Assembly (NCBI RefSeq): GCF_028283785.1
Contig: NZ_JAPWKB010000011.1
Span: forward strand, 1-64,000
DNA length: 64,000 nt
Source: Paraburkholderia sp.
GTDB taxonomy: Bacteria > Pseudomonadota > Gammaproteobacteria > Burkholderiales > Burkholderiaceae
Direction: 5' to 3'
The position numbers were made by a program, and so were the translations under genes. Positions 51,806-60,423 of this stretch are shown here, piece after piece. Under the pieces are notes generated by a model. The model was given only the letters and a program-made list of their open reading frames with translations. It searched no databases and had not been told where the DNA came from. The stretch's first letter is position 1. Each line of letters starts with the position of its first letter.

Positions 51806-54115
51806 ATGCTTTCGACCACGCCGCATAGTCTGTCCGACGCCGGGTTCCGGGATGGATTCCATCGGCGCTCGCTGGAGCATCAGCGCCCGTTATCGACGGT
51901 AACGATGGCGTTTACCGTCGTCGCGTTCCTGACTTTCGTTGTGATGCGCAGTTTCGTGTCCGGGCCGACGTCGCCGCTCGTGTTCCGGCTCGCCTGCGCG
52001 GTCGCGCTCGCGCTGCTGGTCGTCGCGCTGCCGCGCACCAACACGCCGACCCAATTCGGCGCGATCGGCGTGGCTTACATGATGGTGCTGCTCGGCGGCG
52101 TCGCGCTGAATGTCGTGGGTGTCAGCGATCCGCTGCTGTGGACGCTGCCCGCGGTGATCGTGATTCCGGTGTGCGCCGCGCCGCTGTGGCTCACGCCGGT
52201 TCACTTCTTTATCGGCACGCTGATCTGGTACGCGGCCGGTTTGCCGCTCCTGCTCGGCGAGCCGCATCCGCGCGATGTCCAGATCGTATCTTGGATGTGG
52301 GCGATGATCGGCGTACCGACCGCCGCTGTCTTTCATTTCGGTTTCTACTGGTTCCGGCGCGGTCATTACCTGCTCGAAAACCAGCTGACCCAACTCGCCG
52401 CCACCGATCCTTTGACCGGCCTGCAAAACCGTCGCGCGTTCGTCGAACAGGCGGAGCGCAGGCTCGACTCGCTGAAATCCAACGCGCGGACCAGCGCGAT
52501 TTTCGTCGATATCGATCACTTCAAATCGCTGAACGACCGTTTTGGGCACGCGATGGGCGACCAGGCGCTGTTCCAGGTCGCGCAGGTCTTGATGGAGCAG
52601 AGCGCCGCGCACGATTCCGTCAGCCGGATCGGCGGAGAAGAGTTCGCGGTCCTGCGGCCGGCCGGTCTCGCGGACGCGGTCGCGCTCGCAGAACAGTTGC
52701 GCTCCGCCATCACGACGATCGCGCGGCCGGACGGCTTTCTGTCGGCGAGCTTCGGCGTCGCCGAACATCGTCCGGGCGAAAGCATTCTGTCCTTGCTCGA
52801 TCGCGCCGACGAGGCGTTGTTGCGCGCGAAGCAGTCGGGCCGCAACCGCGTCTGCGCGGAGCGCGCAATGCCGGTGGAGATAGCGCCGGCACCGACCGGT
52901 GCGCAGGCGGTTCGGCAGCGTTGGCAGGACTATTACCTCGTGTCGCATTTTCAGCCGCTGTACAGCCTGTCGCATCAGAAGCAGGTCGGCTTCGAGGCCT
53001 TGCTGCGCGGCGAACTCGCCGACGGCTCGACCGTGCCGCCGGTGGTGCTGTTCGCGCCGCGTCTGCTCAGCGACGAGGGCGCGCTCGACCGCGTCAGTCA
53101 CGCAGTGCATCTCGCGAACGCGCGCCGCGCGATTCCCGACGATGCATGGCTGTTTCTGAATATCCTGCCTGCCACCTTCGTCGCGCACGGTTACGCGGAC
53201 GAACTGGCGATGCTGGTACGCGAAGCCGGTCTCGAACCGGAGCGCGTGATTCTGGAGATTCTGGAGTCGCACGGCGGCAGCGTCGACGACATGTCGCGGG
53301 CGGCGGCGCGGTATCGCGAGTTGGGCTTCCTGATCGCCGTCGACGATTTCGGCGCGGGTCAGTCGAACCTGGATCGGCTGTTCCGGATCAAGCCCGATCT
53401 GGTGAAGCTCGACGGCGAACTGATTCGCGCGACGAGTCCGGGCGCGCAACAGCCGATCTTGCCCAAGCTGGTTTCGCTGCTGCATCAGGCCGGGATGCTG
53501 GTGGTGGTGGAAGGCGTCGAAACCACCGAGGAACTGATCCTCGCCATCGAATCGAATGTGGATTTCGCGCAAGGCTATCTGCTCGGCCGGCCGTCGCCGG
53601 AAGTGACCCCGCCCGACTCGATGCATCGTCAGATCGACCTTGCGTTCGATGCGATTGCGCAAGGCCGCGCGCAGCAGCATGCGTTGTTCGAAATGGAAGT
53701 GCGGCCGTATCGCGACGCGTTGAGCGCCGCCGCCAACGCGTTGATGGGCGGCGCGACGATGGAGCGCGCGTTTGCGACGCTGGCCAAGCTTCCGCGCTGC
53801 GTCAGCTGTTTTATCCTCGACGATACCGGGCGGCAGATTGGCGGCGAAGTGGCGGGCGTCGGGTACACCGAGCGTGCGGATTCGCTGTATCCGGTGTCCG
53901 ATCCGCGCGATGCGCGCTGGGACCACCGGCCGTATTTCCGCAATGCGGTGTTGTTGCCGGGCGTGCCGGTGGCGAGCAATCCTTATCTGTCGCTGGCCAG
54001 CGGGCGGCCGTGCGTCGCGGTGACGGTGGCGATCCAGTCGGGCGGCCAGCGTTCGGTGCTCGGCACCGAACTCGACTGGTCGTCGCCGGATCTGCCGTGG
54101 CCCGCCAGCGATTGA
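51806..54115 (+). CDS. Membrane GGDEF-EAL protein with extra C-terminal domain
   Basis: The 769-residue protein has six predicted helices (about 30-185), a GGDEF domain (about 195-350; VDIDHFKSLNDRFGHAMGD, RIGGEEFAVL), an EAL domain (about 370-600) and a C-terminal globular part (about 630-769). Both catalytic sites look intact: EAL has FEALLRG, LFLNILP, ILEILESHG, DDFGAG, KLDGELI, EGVET and FAQGYLLGRP. The last part (LAKLPRCVSCFILDDTGRQIGGEVAGVG... DPRDARWDHRPYFRNAV) resembles a PDC/Cache-type sensor fold, unusual at a C-terminus. It could make or degrade c-di-GMP. It ends 14 bp from the convergent DedA gene. Confidence 0.92.
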   Translation: MLSTTPHSLSDAGFRDGFHRRSLEHQRPLSTVTMAFTVVAFLTFVVMRSFVSGPTSPLVFRLACAVALALLVVALPRTNTPTQFGAIGVAYMMVLLGGVALNVVGVSDPLLWTLPAVIVIPVCAAPLWLTPVHFFIGTLIWYAAGLPLLLGEPHPRDVQIVSWMWAMIGVPTAAVFHFGFYWFRRGHYLLENQLTQLAATDPLTGLQNRRAFVEQAERRLDSLKSNARTSAIFVDIDHFKSLNDRFGHAMGDQALFQVAQVLMEQSAAHDSVSRIGGEEFAVLRPAGLADAVALAEQLRSAITTIARPDGFLSASFGVAEHRPGESILSLLDRADEALLRAKQSGRNRVCAERAMPVEIAPAPTGAQAVRQRWQDYYLVSHFQPLYSLSHQKQVGFEALLRGELADGSTVPPVVLFAPRLLSDEGALDRVSHAVHLANARRAIPDDAWLFLNILPATFVAHGYADELAMLVREAGLEPERVILEILESHGGSVDDMSRAAARYRELGFLIAVDDFGAGQSNLDRLFRIKPDLVKLDGELIRATSPGAQQPILPKLVSLLHQAGMLVVVEGVETTEELILAIESNVDFAQGYLLGRPSPEVTPPDSMHRQIDLAFDAIAQGRAQQHALFEMEVRPYRDALSAAANALMGGATMERAFATLAKLPRCVSCFILDDTGRQIGGEVAGVGYTERADSLYPVSDPRDARWDHRPYFRNAVLLPGVPVASNPYLSLASGRPCVAVTVAIQSGGQRSVLGTELDWSSPDLPWPASD

Positions 54116-54129
54116 CACGCTGACGCCGC

Positions 54130-54780
54130 TCAGACTTGCGATTTGCCGCGACGGAACAGCACGCGCCAGATTGCGCCGATCAACAGCGAGCCCGCACCGA
54201 CGGCGACGCCGGCCAGCATGATTTCGCTCATATGATCGCGCACCAGCGGCACGTTGCCGAACAGATAGCCGGCCACAGTCAGCGACACGATCCACAACGC
54301 CGCGCCCGCCGCCACGAACGGCACGAACCGTGCAACCGACATCCGCGAAACGCCCGCAGCGAACGGCGCAAACGTGCGCACGACAGCGAGAAACGGCGAC
54401 ACCAGAAACGTCAAACCGCCGCGCGCTTCGTAAAACGCATGCGCGCGACGCAGTGCCTGCTTGTCGAGCCACCGGTAGTTCGCGGTGTAGACCTTCGCGC
54501 CGATTGCCCGCCCGATCGCATAATCGACCAGACTGCCCGCGACCGTGGCCGCGAACAGAACGGGAATCACCGCCCATAGATCGAGCGCGCCGGTCGCGGC
54601 GAACGCGCCGCACAGGAAAATCAATGGATCGCCGGGCAGGAAAAACAGCGGCAGAAAAGCGATTTCGACGAAGATGATCGCGAACAGCATCGCGTAGACG
54701 GCTGTACCGTATTCGGCGATCAGCCCGCCGAGGTGGCGGTCGAAGTGCAGCGCGGTTTGCAGGACGTGCATCAGATCCAT
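54130..54780 (-). CDS. DedA-family membrane protein
   Basis: This 216-residue inner-membrane protein has the VTT/DedA hallmark E-[FY]-LPFFLPGDPLIFLCGAFAATG-like entry (EIAFLPLFFLPGDPLIFL) and SPFLAVVRTFAPFAAGVSRM, with the membrane-embedded Arg shared by lipid-scrambling DedA proteins. Members handle undecaprenyl phosphate or other lipid flipping and proton-motive homeostasis. Five or six helices are predicted. It is monocistronic by position. Confidence 0.94.
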   Translation of the reverse strand: MDLMHVLQTALHFDRHLGGLIAEYGTAVYAMLFAIIFVEIAFLPLFFLPGDPLIFLCGAFAATGALDLWAVIPVLFAATVAGSLVDYAIGRAIGAKVYTANYRWLDKQALRRAHAFYEARGGLTFLVSPFLAVVRTFAPFAAGVSRMSVARFVPFVAAGAALWIVSLTVAGYLFGNVPLVRDHMSEIMLAGVAVGAGSLLIGAIWRVLFRRGKSQV

Positions 54781-54896
54781 CGCGGCGTGGTCCGGTTAAG
54801 AGGGGCGGTGGCAAGCGTTCGCGCAGTGTAGTCGCGTGGACGGGCGGCGCGTGATTTTCGACGGAATTCGATGCGTCTGGACAGGAGGGACGGCGT

Positions 54897-55481
54897 ATGC
54901 AGCAGGCTTTCGGCGTGAGCTTCCGGATTGCCGGACCACGCGATGTGCAGACGGTGCGCGATGTCGAATACGACGCGGCGCAACGGTTTGTCGATGTCGG
55001 CATGACCGGCATCGCCACTGCGCCGCCGATGGACGAAGACTTCGTGCGTCGGCGGATCGATGCGGCGCAGGTGATCGTGGCTGTCGACGACGCGGGGCGG
55101 GTCGGCGGTTTCGTGATGTTCGCGCGCGTGTCGGGCGAGGGCTCGAACCCTGCGTCGGACCATGTGCCGGACGATGCCCGGATCTATATCGAAGAACTGG
55201 ATGTGCTGACCGCGTGGGCAGGTCGTGGAATTGGCGCGTTGCTGATCGAACGGGTGGCGGAACGCGCGTGCGCCGAAGGAACGGGCCGGCTCGTGCTATC
55301 GACGTTTCGCGACGTGCCGTGGAACGCGCCTTACTATCGGCGACTGGGCTTTGCGACGCTCGACGACGCGCAGCTCGACGCCGACATGATGGCGCGCCGC
55401 AAGCGGCATGCGGCGCAAGGGCTCGATGTGTCGAAGCGCGTTTTCATGGTGAAAGTGCTAAACGAGCCCGATGCAGCGTGA
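54897..55481 (+). CDS. GNAT-family N-acetyltransferase
   Basis: The 194-residue single GNAT domain has IYIEELDVLTAWAGRGIGALLIERV containing the acetyl-CoA pyrophosphate loop (RGIGAL), and YYRRLGFATLDD near the end. Length is typical. The substrate cannot be told. ATG 54897 is preceded by AGGAGGGA. It runs alone; the two small membrane genes downstream are on the other strand. Confidence 0.9.
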   Translation: MQQAFGVSFRIAGPRDVQTVRDVEYDAAQRFVDVGMTGIATAPPMDEDFVRRRIDAAQVIVAVDDAGRVGGFVMFARVSGEGSNPASDHVPDDARIYIEELDVLTAWAGRGIGALLIERVAERACAEGTGRLVLSTFRDVPWNAPYYRRLGFATLDDAQLDADMMARRKRHAAQGLDVSKRVFMVKVLNEPDAA

Positions 55482-55519
55482 GTTGCGACGGGCGTTTTCG
55501 CGAACCATGCATACGCCGT

Positions 55520-55651
55520 TTAACGCGTGGCGATATCGATCCACATCATGGCCGACAACACGAGCGAGAGCGTACCGAAGATCAGGGATCCCGGAACCGC
55601 GATCCAGCGAAAGCACTGTCCCGACTCGATGAAATAATGAAACTTCTCCAT
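55520..55651 (-). CDS. Small single-helix membrane protein, 43 residues
   Basis: MEKFHYFIESGQCFRWIAVPGSLIFGTL continues into a single hydrophobic helix (GSLIFGTLSLVLSAMMWIDI). AAGGAG lies nine bases before the ATG, a strong ribosome binding site for so short a gene. It sits 49 bp downstream of the 138-residue membrane protein on the same strand. Confidence 0.65.
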   Translation of the reverse strand: MEKFHYFIESGQCFRWIAVPGSLIFGTLSLVLSAMMWIDIATR

Positions 55652-55700
55652 GGTGAAGACTCCTTGGCGTTGAAAAGGCGCGTCGATCGAAGCGCCGGGT

Positions 55701-56117
55701 TTAGCTCGTGTGGTAGTGCAACGTAGCGAACAGGATAGCAACCACGGCTGTCAAAAAAATGGAGATCGACGTCACTGCGCGAGTTCGGGTTGCGGATCGT
55801 CGGGTGCGGCGAAGGTGCGGCTTCATCGTTTCCGTCATCACGATCGTCGACGCCATGAACGCGAGACAACAGAAAAACGCCGCTGCCAGCTCGAGCCACG
55901 TTGATACACCGTGCTTCTCCAGTTCCGTGACGGCTTCGTAGGTTGCGGCGGCGGACAGCGCGATCGTCGACCACAGCAGTTGACCGTCTTTTATCGATTC
56001 GACGATCAGATTCCTGGCGAATGTTAAGCCGTGCGTCGGCGCGACGAGCGCGAGCGTGAAGATCGGGCCGAGCAGCGGCACGCCGAGATTGAGCAGGATC
56101 CAGAAGAAGAAGTTCAT
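55701..56117 (-). CDS. Membrane protein of unknown function, 138 residues
   Basis: Three helices are predicted: MNFFFWILLNLGVPLLGPIFTLALV, a central WLELAAAFFCCLAFMASTIV and a C-terminal AVTSISIFLTAVVAILFATL. A basic loop (KPHLRRTRRSATRTR) comes before the last helix. No family is recognised. With the 43-residue gene it seems to form a two-gene unit. Confidence 0.7.
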   Translation of the reverse strand: MNFFFWILLNLGVPLLGPIFTLALVAPTHGLTFARNLIVESIKDGQLLWSTIALSAAATYEAVTELEKHGVSTWLELAAAFFCCLAFMASTIVMTETMKPHLRRTRRSATRTRAVTSISIFLTAVVAILFATLHYHTS

Positions 56118-56198
56118 CTGCCGATCCTAACGGCGCGGATCGCTGCGCGACAGCTGGCCGGATGGCCAACGCTGTGTCGGGCAGCGGCGTCCAGAACG

Positions 56199-56238
56199 AC
56201 GAAGCCCCCTGGAACCTCACGGTTCCAGGGGGCTTCGT
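56199..56238. terminator. Strong hairpin terminator after the OYE gene
   Basis: GAAGCCCCCTGGAACC (56201-56216), four-base loop, GGTTCCAGGGGGCTTC (56221-56236) is a perfect 16-bp stem, extended by AC/GT on each side. It lies downstream of the leftward OYE gene. There is no T-tract on that strand. Confidence 0.8.
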
Positions 56239-56279
56239 GTACCGATGTGCCGGTCTTGCTGCACCGGCTGCTTAGGCCT

Positions 56280-57341
56280 TTATTCCACCGTTTCCAGCGA
56301 CGGGTAATCCACGTAACCCGTCTCGCCGCGCGCGTAGAACGTTGCCGGAACCGGCGCGTTCAGCGGCGCGTCGAGTTCGAAGCGGCGCGGCAGATCCGGG
56401 TTCGCGATAAACAGCACGCCCCACGCGACAGCATCCGCTTCGCCCGCGTCGAGCACCTGTTGCGCCGATGCCTTCGTGAACTTTTCGTTGGCGATATACA
56501 CGCCGCCGAACGCCGCTTTCAGCTGCGGGCCGAGACGGTCGTCGCCGAGTGCTTCACGCGCCGCGATAAACGCGATCTTGCGCTTGCCGAGTTCGCGCGC
56601 CACGTAGCCGAACGTGCCCGCCAGATCGGAGTCGCCCATCGTGTGCGAGTCGCCGCGCGGGGCAAGGTGCACACCGACGCGGCCAGCGCCCCACACGTCG
56701 ATACATACGTCGGTGACTTCGAGCAGCAGGCGCGCGCGGTTTTCGATCGGGCCGCCGTAGATGTCGGTGCGCTTGTTGGTGCTGTCCTGCAGGAACTGGT
56801 CGAGCAGATAGCCGTTGGCGCCGTGCACTTCGACGCCGTCGAAACCGGCCGCCTTCGCGTTTTCCGCGCCCTTGCGATATGCCGCGACGATCCCGGCGAT
56901 TTCCGGCAGTTCGAGCGCACGCGGTGTCACGAATGCCCGTTGCGGACGCACGAGGCTGACGTTGCCGCCTGCTGCGATCGCGCTCGGTGCGACCGGCAAT
57001 TCGCCGTCGAGGAACACCGGATCCGAAATGCGGCCCACGTGCCACAGTTGCAGCACGATCTTGCCGCCGGCCGCGTGAACAGCCTCCGTCACCTGTTTCC
57101 AGCCTTCGACCTGCTCCTGCGACCAGATGCCGGGCGTTTCCGCATAACCGACGCCCATCGGCGTCACGGACGTGGCTTCGCTGATGATCAACCCCGCCGA
57201 CGCGCGTTCCGCGTAGTAACGGGCCATCAATGCGTTCGGCACGCGGATGTCGCCGGCGCGCTGACGGGTCAGCGGCGCCATGACGATGCGGTTCGACAGC
57301 GAGAGTTCACCAGCCTGAAGCGGGTCAAAAAGAGTCGGCAT
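56280..57341 (-). CDS. Old Yellow Enzyme-type NADH:flavin oxidoreductase (alkene reductase)
   Basis: The 353-residue FMN TIM barrel reduces activated C=C bonds of enals, enones and nitro compounds. Features are the FMN segment VMAPLTRQRAG, QLWHVGR, the His-Asn pair GVEVHGANGYLLDQFLQDSTNKRTDIYGG (active-site HxxN), GVHLAPRGDSHTMGD and GVYIANEKFTKASAQQVLDAG. It belongs to the classical (NemA/XenB-like) class. Such enzymes detoxify reactive electrophiles. The ArsR gene 87 bp upstream on the same strand is the probable regulator. Confidence 0.95.
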   Translation of the reverse strand: MPTLFDPLQAGELSLSNRIVMAPLTRQRAGDIRVPNALMARYYAERASAGLIISEATSVTPMGVGYAETPGIWSQEQVEGWKQVTEAVHAAGGKIVLQLWHVGRISDPVFLDGELPVAPSAIAAGGNVSLVRPQRAFVTPRALELPEIAGIVAAYRKGAENAKAAGFDGVEVHGANGYLLDQFLQDSTNKRTDIYGGPIENRARLLLEVTDVCIDVWGAGRVGVHLAPRGDSHTMGDSDLAGTFGYVARELGKRKIAFIAAREALGDDRLGPQLKAAFGGVYIANEKFTKASAQQVLDAGEADAVAWGVLFIANPDLPRRFELDAPLNAPVPATFYARGETGYVDYPSLETVE

Positions 57342-57428
57342 AACAGTTCACCTTTCCTGGCGGGCGCACGGCCCGCGATGAGTGACAAAGCGTAATAGGA
57401 CGCGGATGACGCAGCTTCCCGCTGCGGA

Positions 57429-57731
57429 TTACAGATCCGCTTTCATGTGTTCGAGAAACGCGTGGATGACGGTTTCGTTGCGCTTGAAAAACACCCACTG
57501 GCCGACCTTTTTCGACGTCACGAGCCCCGCGCGCTGCAGCGCGGCGAGATGCGCGGATACCGTGGACTGCGAGAGCCCACAGAACGTGTCGAATTTGCCC
57601 GCGCAGACACCGTGGTCCAGCGGCAATTCCTGGTCGGCGAAATGCAGATGCGGCTCTTTCAGCCGCGCCAGAATCTCGCGGCGGATAGGGTTGGCAAGTG
57701 CCTTGTGGATCGCGTCGATGTCGATCGTCAT
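57429..57731 (-). CDS. ArsR-family repressor with two cysteines
   Basis: This 100-residue protein is a typical ArsR winged helix: ALANPIRREILARLKEP, then the recognition helix LSQSTVSAHLAALQRAGLVTSKKVGQWVFF. It has two Cys (C43 in HGVCAGKF and C51 in TFCGLSQ) next to the DNA-recognition helix, which could sense electrophiles or oxidants rather than metals; the classic ELCVCDL metal site is absent. A clean palindrome lies 83-102 bp upstream of its start and probably is its operator. The OYE gene follows. Confidence 0.92.
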   Translation of the reverse strand: MTIDIDAIHKALANPIRREILARLKEPHLHFADQELPLDHGVCAGKFDTFCGLSQSTVSAHLAALQRAGLVTSKKVGQWVFFKRNETVIHAFLEHMKADL

Positions 57732-57813
57732 CAGTTGCTTCCGTGCATGAATGACCGGCGACGCAACCGCGGGACCGTTGTCCGGCGTGCTGCATCGCTT
57801 CGGTTCGAAGTAT

Positions 57814-57833
57814 ATATCGTAATTCTACGATAT
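57814..57833. promoter_or_regulatory. ArsR-type palindromic operator
   Basis: ATATCGTA-ATTC-TACGATAT is a perfect inverted repeat with four-base spacing, upstream of the ArsR gene. Its AT-rich symmetry fits ArsR/SmtB binding sites and suggests autoregulation of the ArsR-OYE unit. Confidence 0.7.
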
Positions 57834-57865
57834 GCTCAAAGCCCCACCGTCAATGGGGGCGATAG

Positions 57866-58564
57866 GTGCCGGCCGTGAACGACGCATGGTTGGTAGCGGA
57901 TTGGGTCAGCGCCACGCCGGCCGGGCACCGGACAGCAGCGAGAAGCTCGGGGCACGCATTACCGCCTGGCTGCGGCGACGGCGGCGGCATCGACAAAGGT
58001 TGCCACGTCGCGGTTAATGGATCGCGGATCGCGGGCCGGGATGCGGCGCACTCGCTGATTCACGACATCGACATGATGCGTTTTCTGCTCGGCGATATCG
58101 TCGATGTGCAGGCGCTGACGTCCAACGCAGTGCGGGGCTTCGAAGTCGAGGACACCGCCGCCGTGATCCTGCGATTCGCGAATGGCGCGCTCGGCACGCT
58201 GGCCGTGTCCGATTGCGCGGCGTCGCCATGGAACTGGGACCTCGCCGCGGGCGAGGCGGCGCACTATCCGCGTCAGCAGGTGAACACGCATTTCGTGTCT
58301 GGCACGGATGCATCGCTCACGTTGCCGCAACTCGACGTCTGGGAATATCGCAGCGGCAAAGGCTGGCACGAACCACTGACGCACGAGCGCACCACGCCGC
58401 ACAGCGGCGACCCCTACGCGGAGCAGTTGCGCCATTTCGCGGAGGTGATGGCGGGCAACGAAACCCCGATCTGTTCAGGCGAGGACGCGGCACGCACGCT
58501 GGCCGCGACGTTTGCCGTGCATCGCGCGGTGGCGGCGGGCGCACGGGTCGCACCGGCGCTTTGA
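57866..58564 (+). pseudogene. Gfo/Idh/MocA-family oxidoreductase remnant
   Basis: The C-terminal half is well conserved: HSLIHDIDMMRFLLGDIVDVQA (family active-site HDID), VEDTAAVILRFANGALGTLAVSD, FVSGTDASLTLPQLDVWEY and EQLRHFAEVMAGNETPICSGEDAARTLA. The upstream 50 residues match nothing in the family, and the N-terminal Rossmann NAD-binding domain is missing. The gene has therefore lost its cofactor domain by deletion and rearrangement and should be inactive. It opens the eroded catabolic cluster. Confidence 0.82.
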
Positions 58565-58599
58565 TACGTTTCAACCGGACTCTAAGGGTTAAGCCGTGT

Positions 58600-58632
58600 T
58601 TGAATAAAATAGTAAAATGGAATAGTATTCAA
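58600..58632. promoter_or_regulatory. AT-rich inverted repeat upstream of the flavoprotein operon
   Basis: TTGAATA (58600-58606) and TATTCAA (58626-58632) are inverted; inside lies GAATA-G-TATTC (58620-58630). The TGGAAT half-site recurs near the IclR gene (62310, 62351), so this is a candidate IclR-type operator 40 bp before the start at 58672. Confidence 0.45.
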
Positions 58633-58671
58633 CAAAGCTGGATGTCACCCTCAGGATGAAGCGGATTGGCA

Positions 58672-60423
58672 ATGAAGCGCGAACCGATGCTCGAATGTGA
58701 TGTGCTGGTACTGGGCTCTGGCGCAGGTGGCCTCGCCACGGCGGTCACCGCCGCCGTGCGAGGGTTGCGGGTCATCGTCGCGGAAAAGGAGGCGGTGTTC
58801 GGCGGCACGACGGCGTGGTCCGGCGGCTGGATGTGGATACCCGGCAATCCGCTCGCCGTGCGCGCCGGCATCCATGAAGACATCGACGCGCCGCGCACCT
58901 ATCTGCGCAACGAGCTTGGCCCGCATTTCGACGCGGCAAAGACCCGCGCGTTGCTGAACCACGGTCCGCAGATGGTCGAGTTTTTCGAGCGCAATACGTC
59001 GACGCGTTTCGTCGATGGCAACTGGATTCCGGACTTTCACACGTCGGAAGGCGCGGGAACCGGCGGCCGCTCGATCTCCGCGATGCCATTCGACGGTCGT
59101 GAACTGGGCGCGCTGATCGACACGCTGCGGCCGCCGCTTCGCGAGACCACGCTCAAGGGTATGGCGATCGCGTCCGGCGCCGATCTCGCTCATTTCTTCA
59201 ACGCGACACGGTCGCTGCGTTCCGCGCTGCATGTCGCGCGAAGATTGACGACGTTCGCGCTGCATACGCTTCGCTATGGACGCTCGATGCATCTGGTCAA
59301 CGGTCACGCGCTGGTCGCGCGTTTGCTGAAGTCGGCTGCGGATCACGACGTCGATCTGCGCGCAAATGCAAAAGCCGTGAGTCTGATTTACGAAGCCGGG
59401 CGCGTGGTGGGCGCGCACATCGAGATGGATGGTGTCGTCAAGGAAGTGCGGGCCGCGCGCGGTGTGGTGCTGGCCTGCGGAGGCTATCCGCATGACGTGG
59501 CGCGCCGTGCGCGAACCTTCGATTACACGCCGTCGGGCGTCGAGCATTGGTCGGCCGCACCGTCGTCCAATACCGGCGACGGCATCCGCCTCGGCGAGGC
59601 GGTCGGCGGTCATTTCGATGCCGCGCTAAGCGCGCCCGCCGCGTGGGCGCCGGTGTCGCTCGTGCCGCAACAAAACAACGCGCCACCGGTTGCGTTCCCG
59701 CATCTGGTCGAGCGCGCCAAGCCGGGCGTGATCGCGGTCACGCGCGCGGGTAAGCGCTTCGGTAATGAGGCCTCGTCGTATTACGACCTGATGAGCGCGC
59801 TGTTCGACGCGACGCCGCAACGCGAAGAAGTGTGCGCTTGGCTGATCTGCGACCACCGGTTCCAGCGCCGCTATGGCCTGGGCGTGTCAAAGCCGTTTCC
59901 ATTTTCGACCGGTTCGTATCGGCGTTCCGGGTATCTGAAGCGCGCGGGGAGTCTCGCTGAACTCGCCGTGCAATGCGGTATCGATCCGCAAGGTCTCACC
60001 GACACGGTGGCGGCCTACAACCTCCACGCGAAACACGGACTGGACCCGCAGTTTCATCGCGGCGCCACGCCGTACAACCGCGTGCAGGGCGACCCACGAC
60101 ACACACCGAATCCGTGCGTCGCGCCGCTCGAAAACGGGCCGTTCTACGCAGTCAAACTGCTTCCCGGCAGCCTCGGCACTTTCGCCGGGCTGGCGACCGA
60201 TGCCGCCGCGCGCGTCCTCGACAGCGACCGTCGGCCCATCGCCGGTCTATACGCGACGGGCAACGACAGCGCCAGCATGATGGGCGGCTGCTATCCGGCG
60301 GGCGGCATCACGCTCGGTCCGGCGATGACCTTCGGTTACATCGCGGGACTTACGCTGGCCGGCGCCGCACGAGCGGATGCGGCAGCGGACTTTTTAAATC
60401 ACGTACAAGGACATATGCAATGA
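58672..60423 (+). CDS. FAD-dependent dehydrogenase (KstD / fumarate-reductase-like)
   Basis: The 583-residue flavoprotein begins with a dinucleotide fold VLVLGSGAGGLATAVTAAVRG (about 10-30) and EKEAVFGGTTAWSGGWMWIP. It continues through GVVLACGGYPHD and ends with GLYATGNDSASMMGGCYPAGGITLGPAMTFGYIAG, the C-terminal FAD site of 3-ketosteroid-delta-1-dehydrogenase-like enzymes. It likely oxidises or reduces a cyclic or unsaturated ketone; the true substrate is unknown. It overlaps the next gene by ATGA. A paralogue lies at 63477. Confidence 0.9.
   Translation: MKREPMLECDVLVLGSGAGGLATAVTAAVRGLRVIVAEKEAVFGGTTAWSGGWMWIPGNPLAVRAGIHEDIDAPRTYLRNELGPHFDAAKTRALLNHGPQMVEFFERNTSTRFVDGNWIPDFHTSEGAGTGGRSISAMPFDGRELGALIDTLRPPLRETTLKGMAIASGADLAHFFNATRSLRSALHVARRLTTFALHTLRYGRSMHLVNGHALVARLLKSAADHDVDLRANAKAVSLIYEAGRVVGAHIEMDGVVKEVRAARGVVLACGGYPHDVARRARTFDYTPSGVEHWSAAPSSNTGDGIRLGEAVGGHFDAALSAPAAWAPVSLVPQQNNAPPVAFPHLVERAKPGVIAVTRAGKRFGNEASSYYDLMSALFDATPQREEVCAWLICDHRFQRRYGLGVSKPFPFSTGSYRRSGYLKRAGSLAELAVQCGIDPQGLTDTVAAYNLHAKHGLDPQFHRGATPYNRVQGDPRHTPNPCVAPLENGPFYAVKLLPGSLGTFAGLATDAAARVLDSDRRPIAGLYATGNDSASMMGGCYPAGGITLGPAMTFGYIAGLTLAGAARADAAADFLNHVQGHMQ

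Noticed and set aside
51890..55018. 1042-codon minus-strand frame
   Set aside because: It spans several real genes (GGDEF-EAL, DedA, GNAT) in the wrong frame and has no domain.
55520..56117. Toxin-antitoxin pair
   Set aside because: Gene order and sizes are compatible, but both products are hydrophobic and neither resembles a known toxin or antitoxin.
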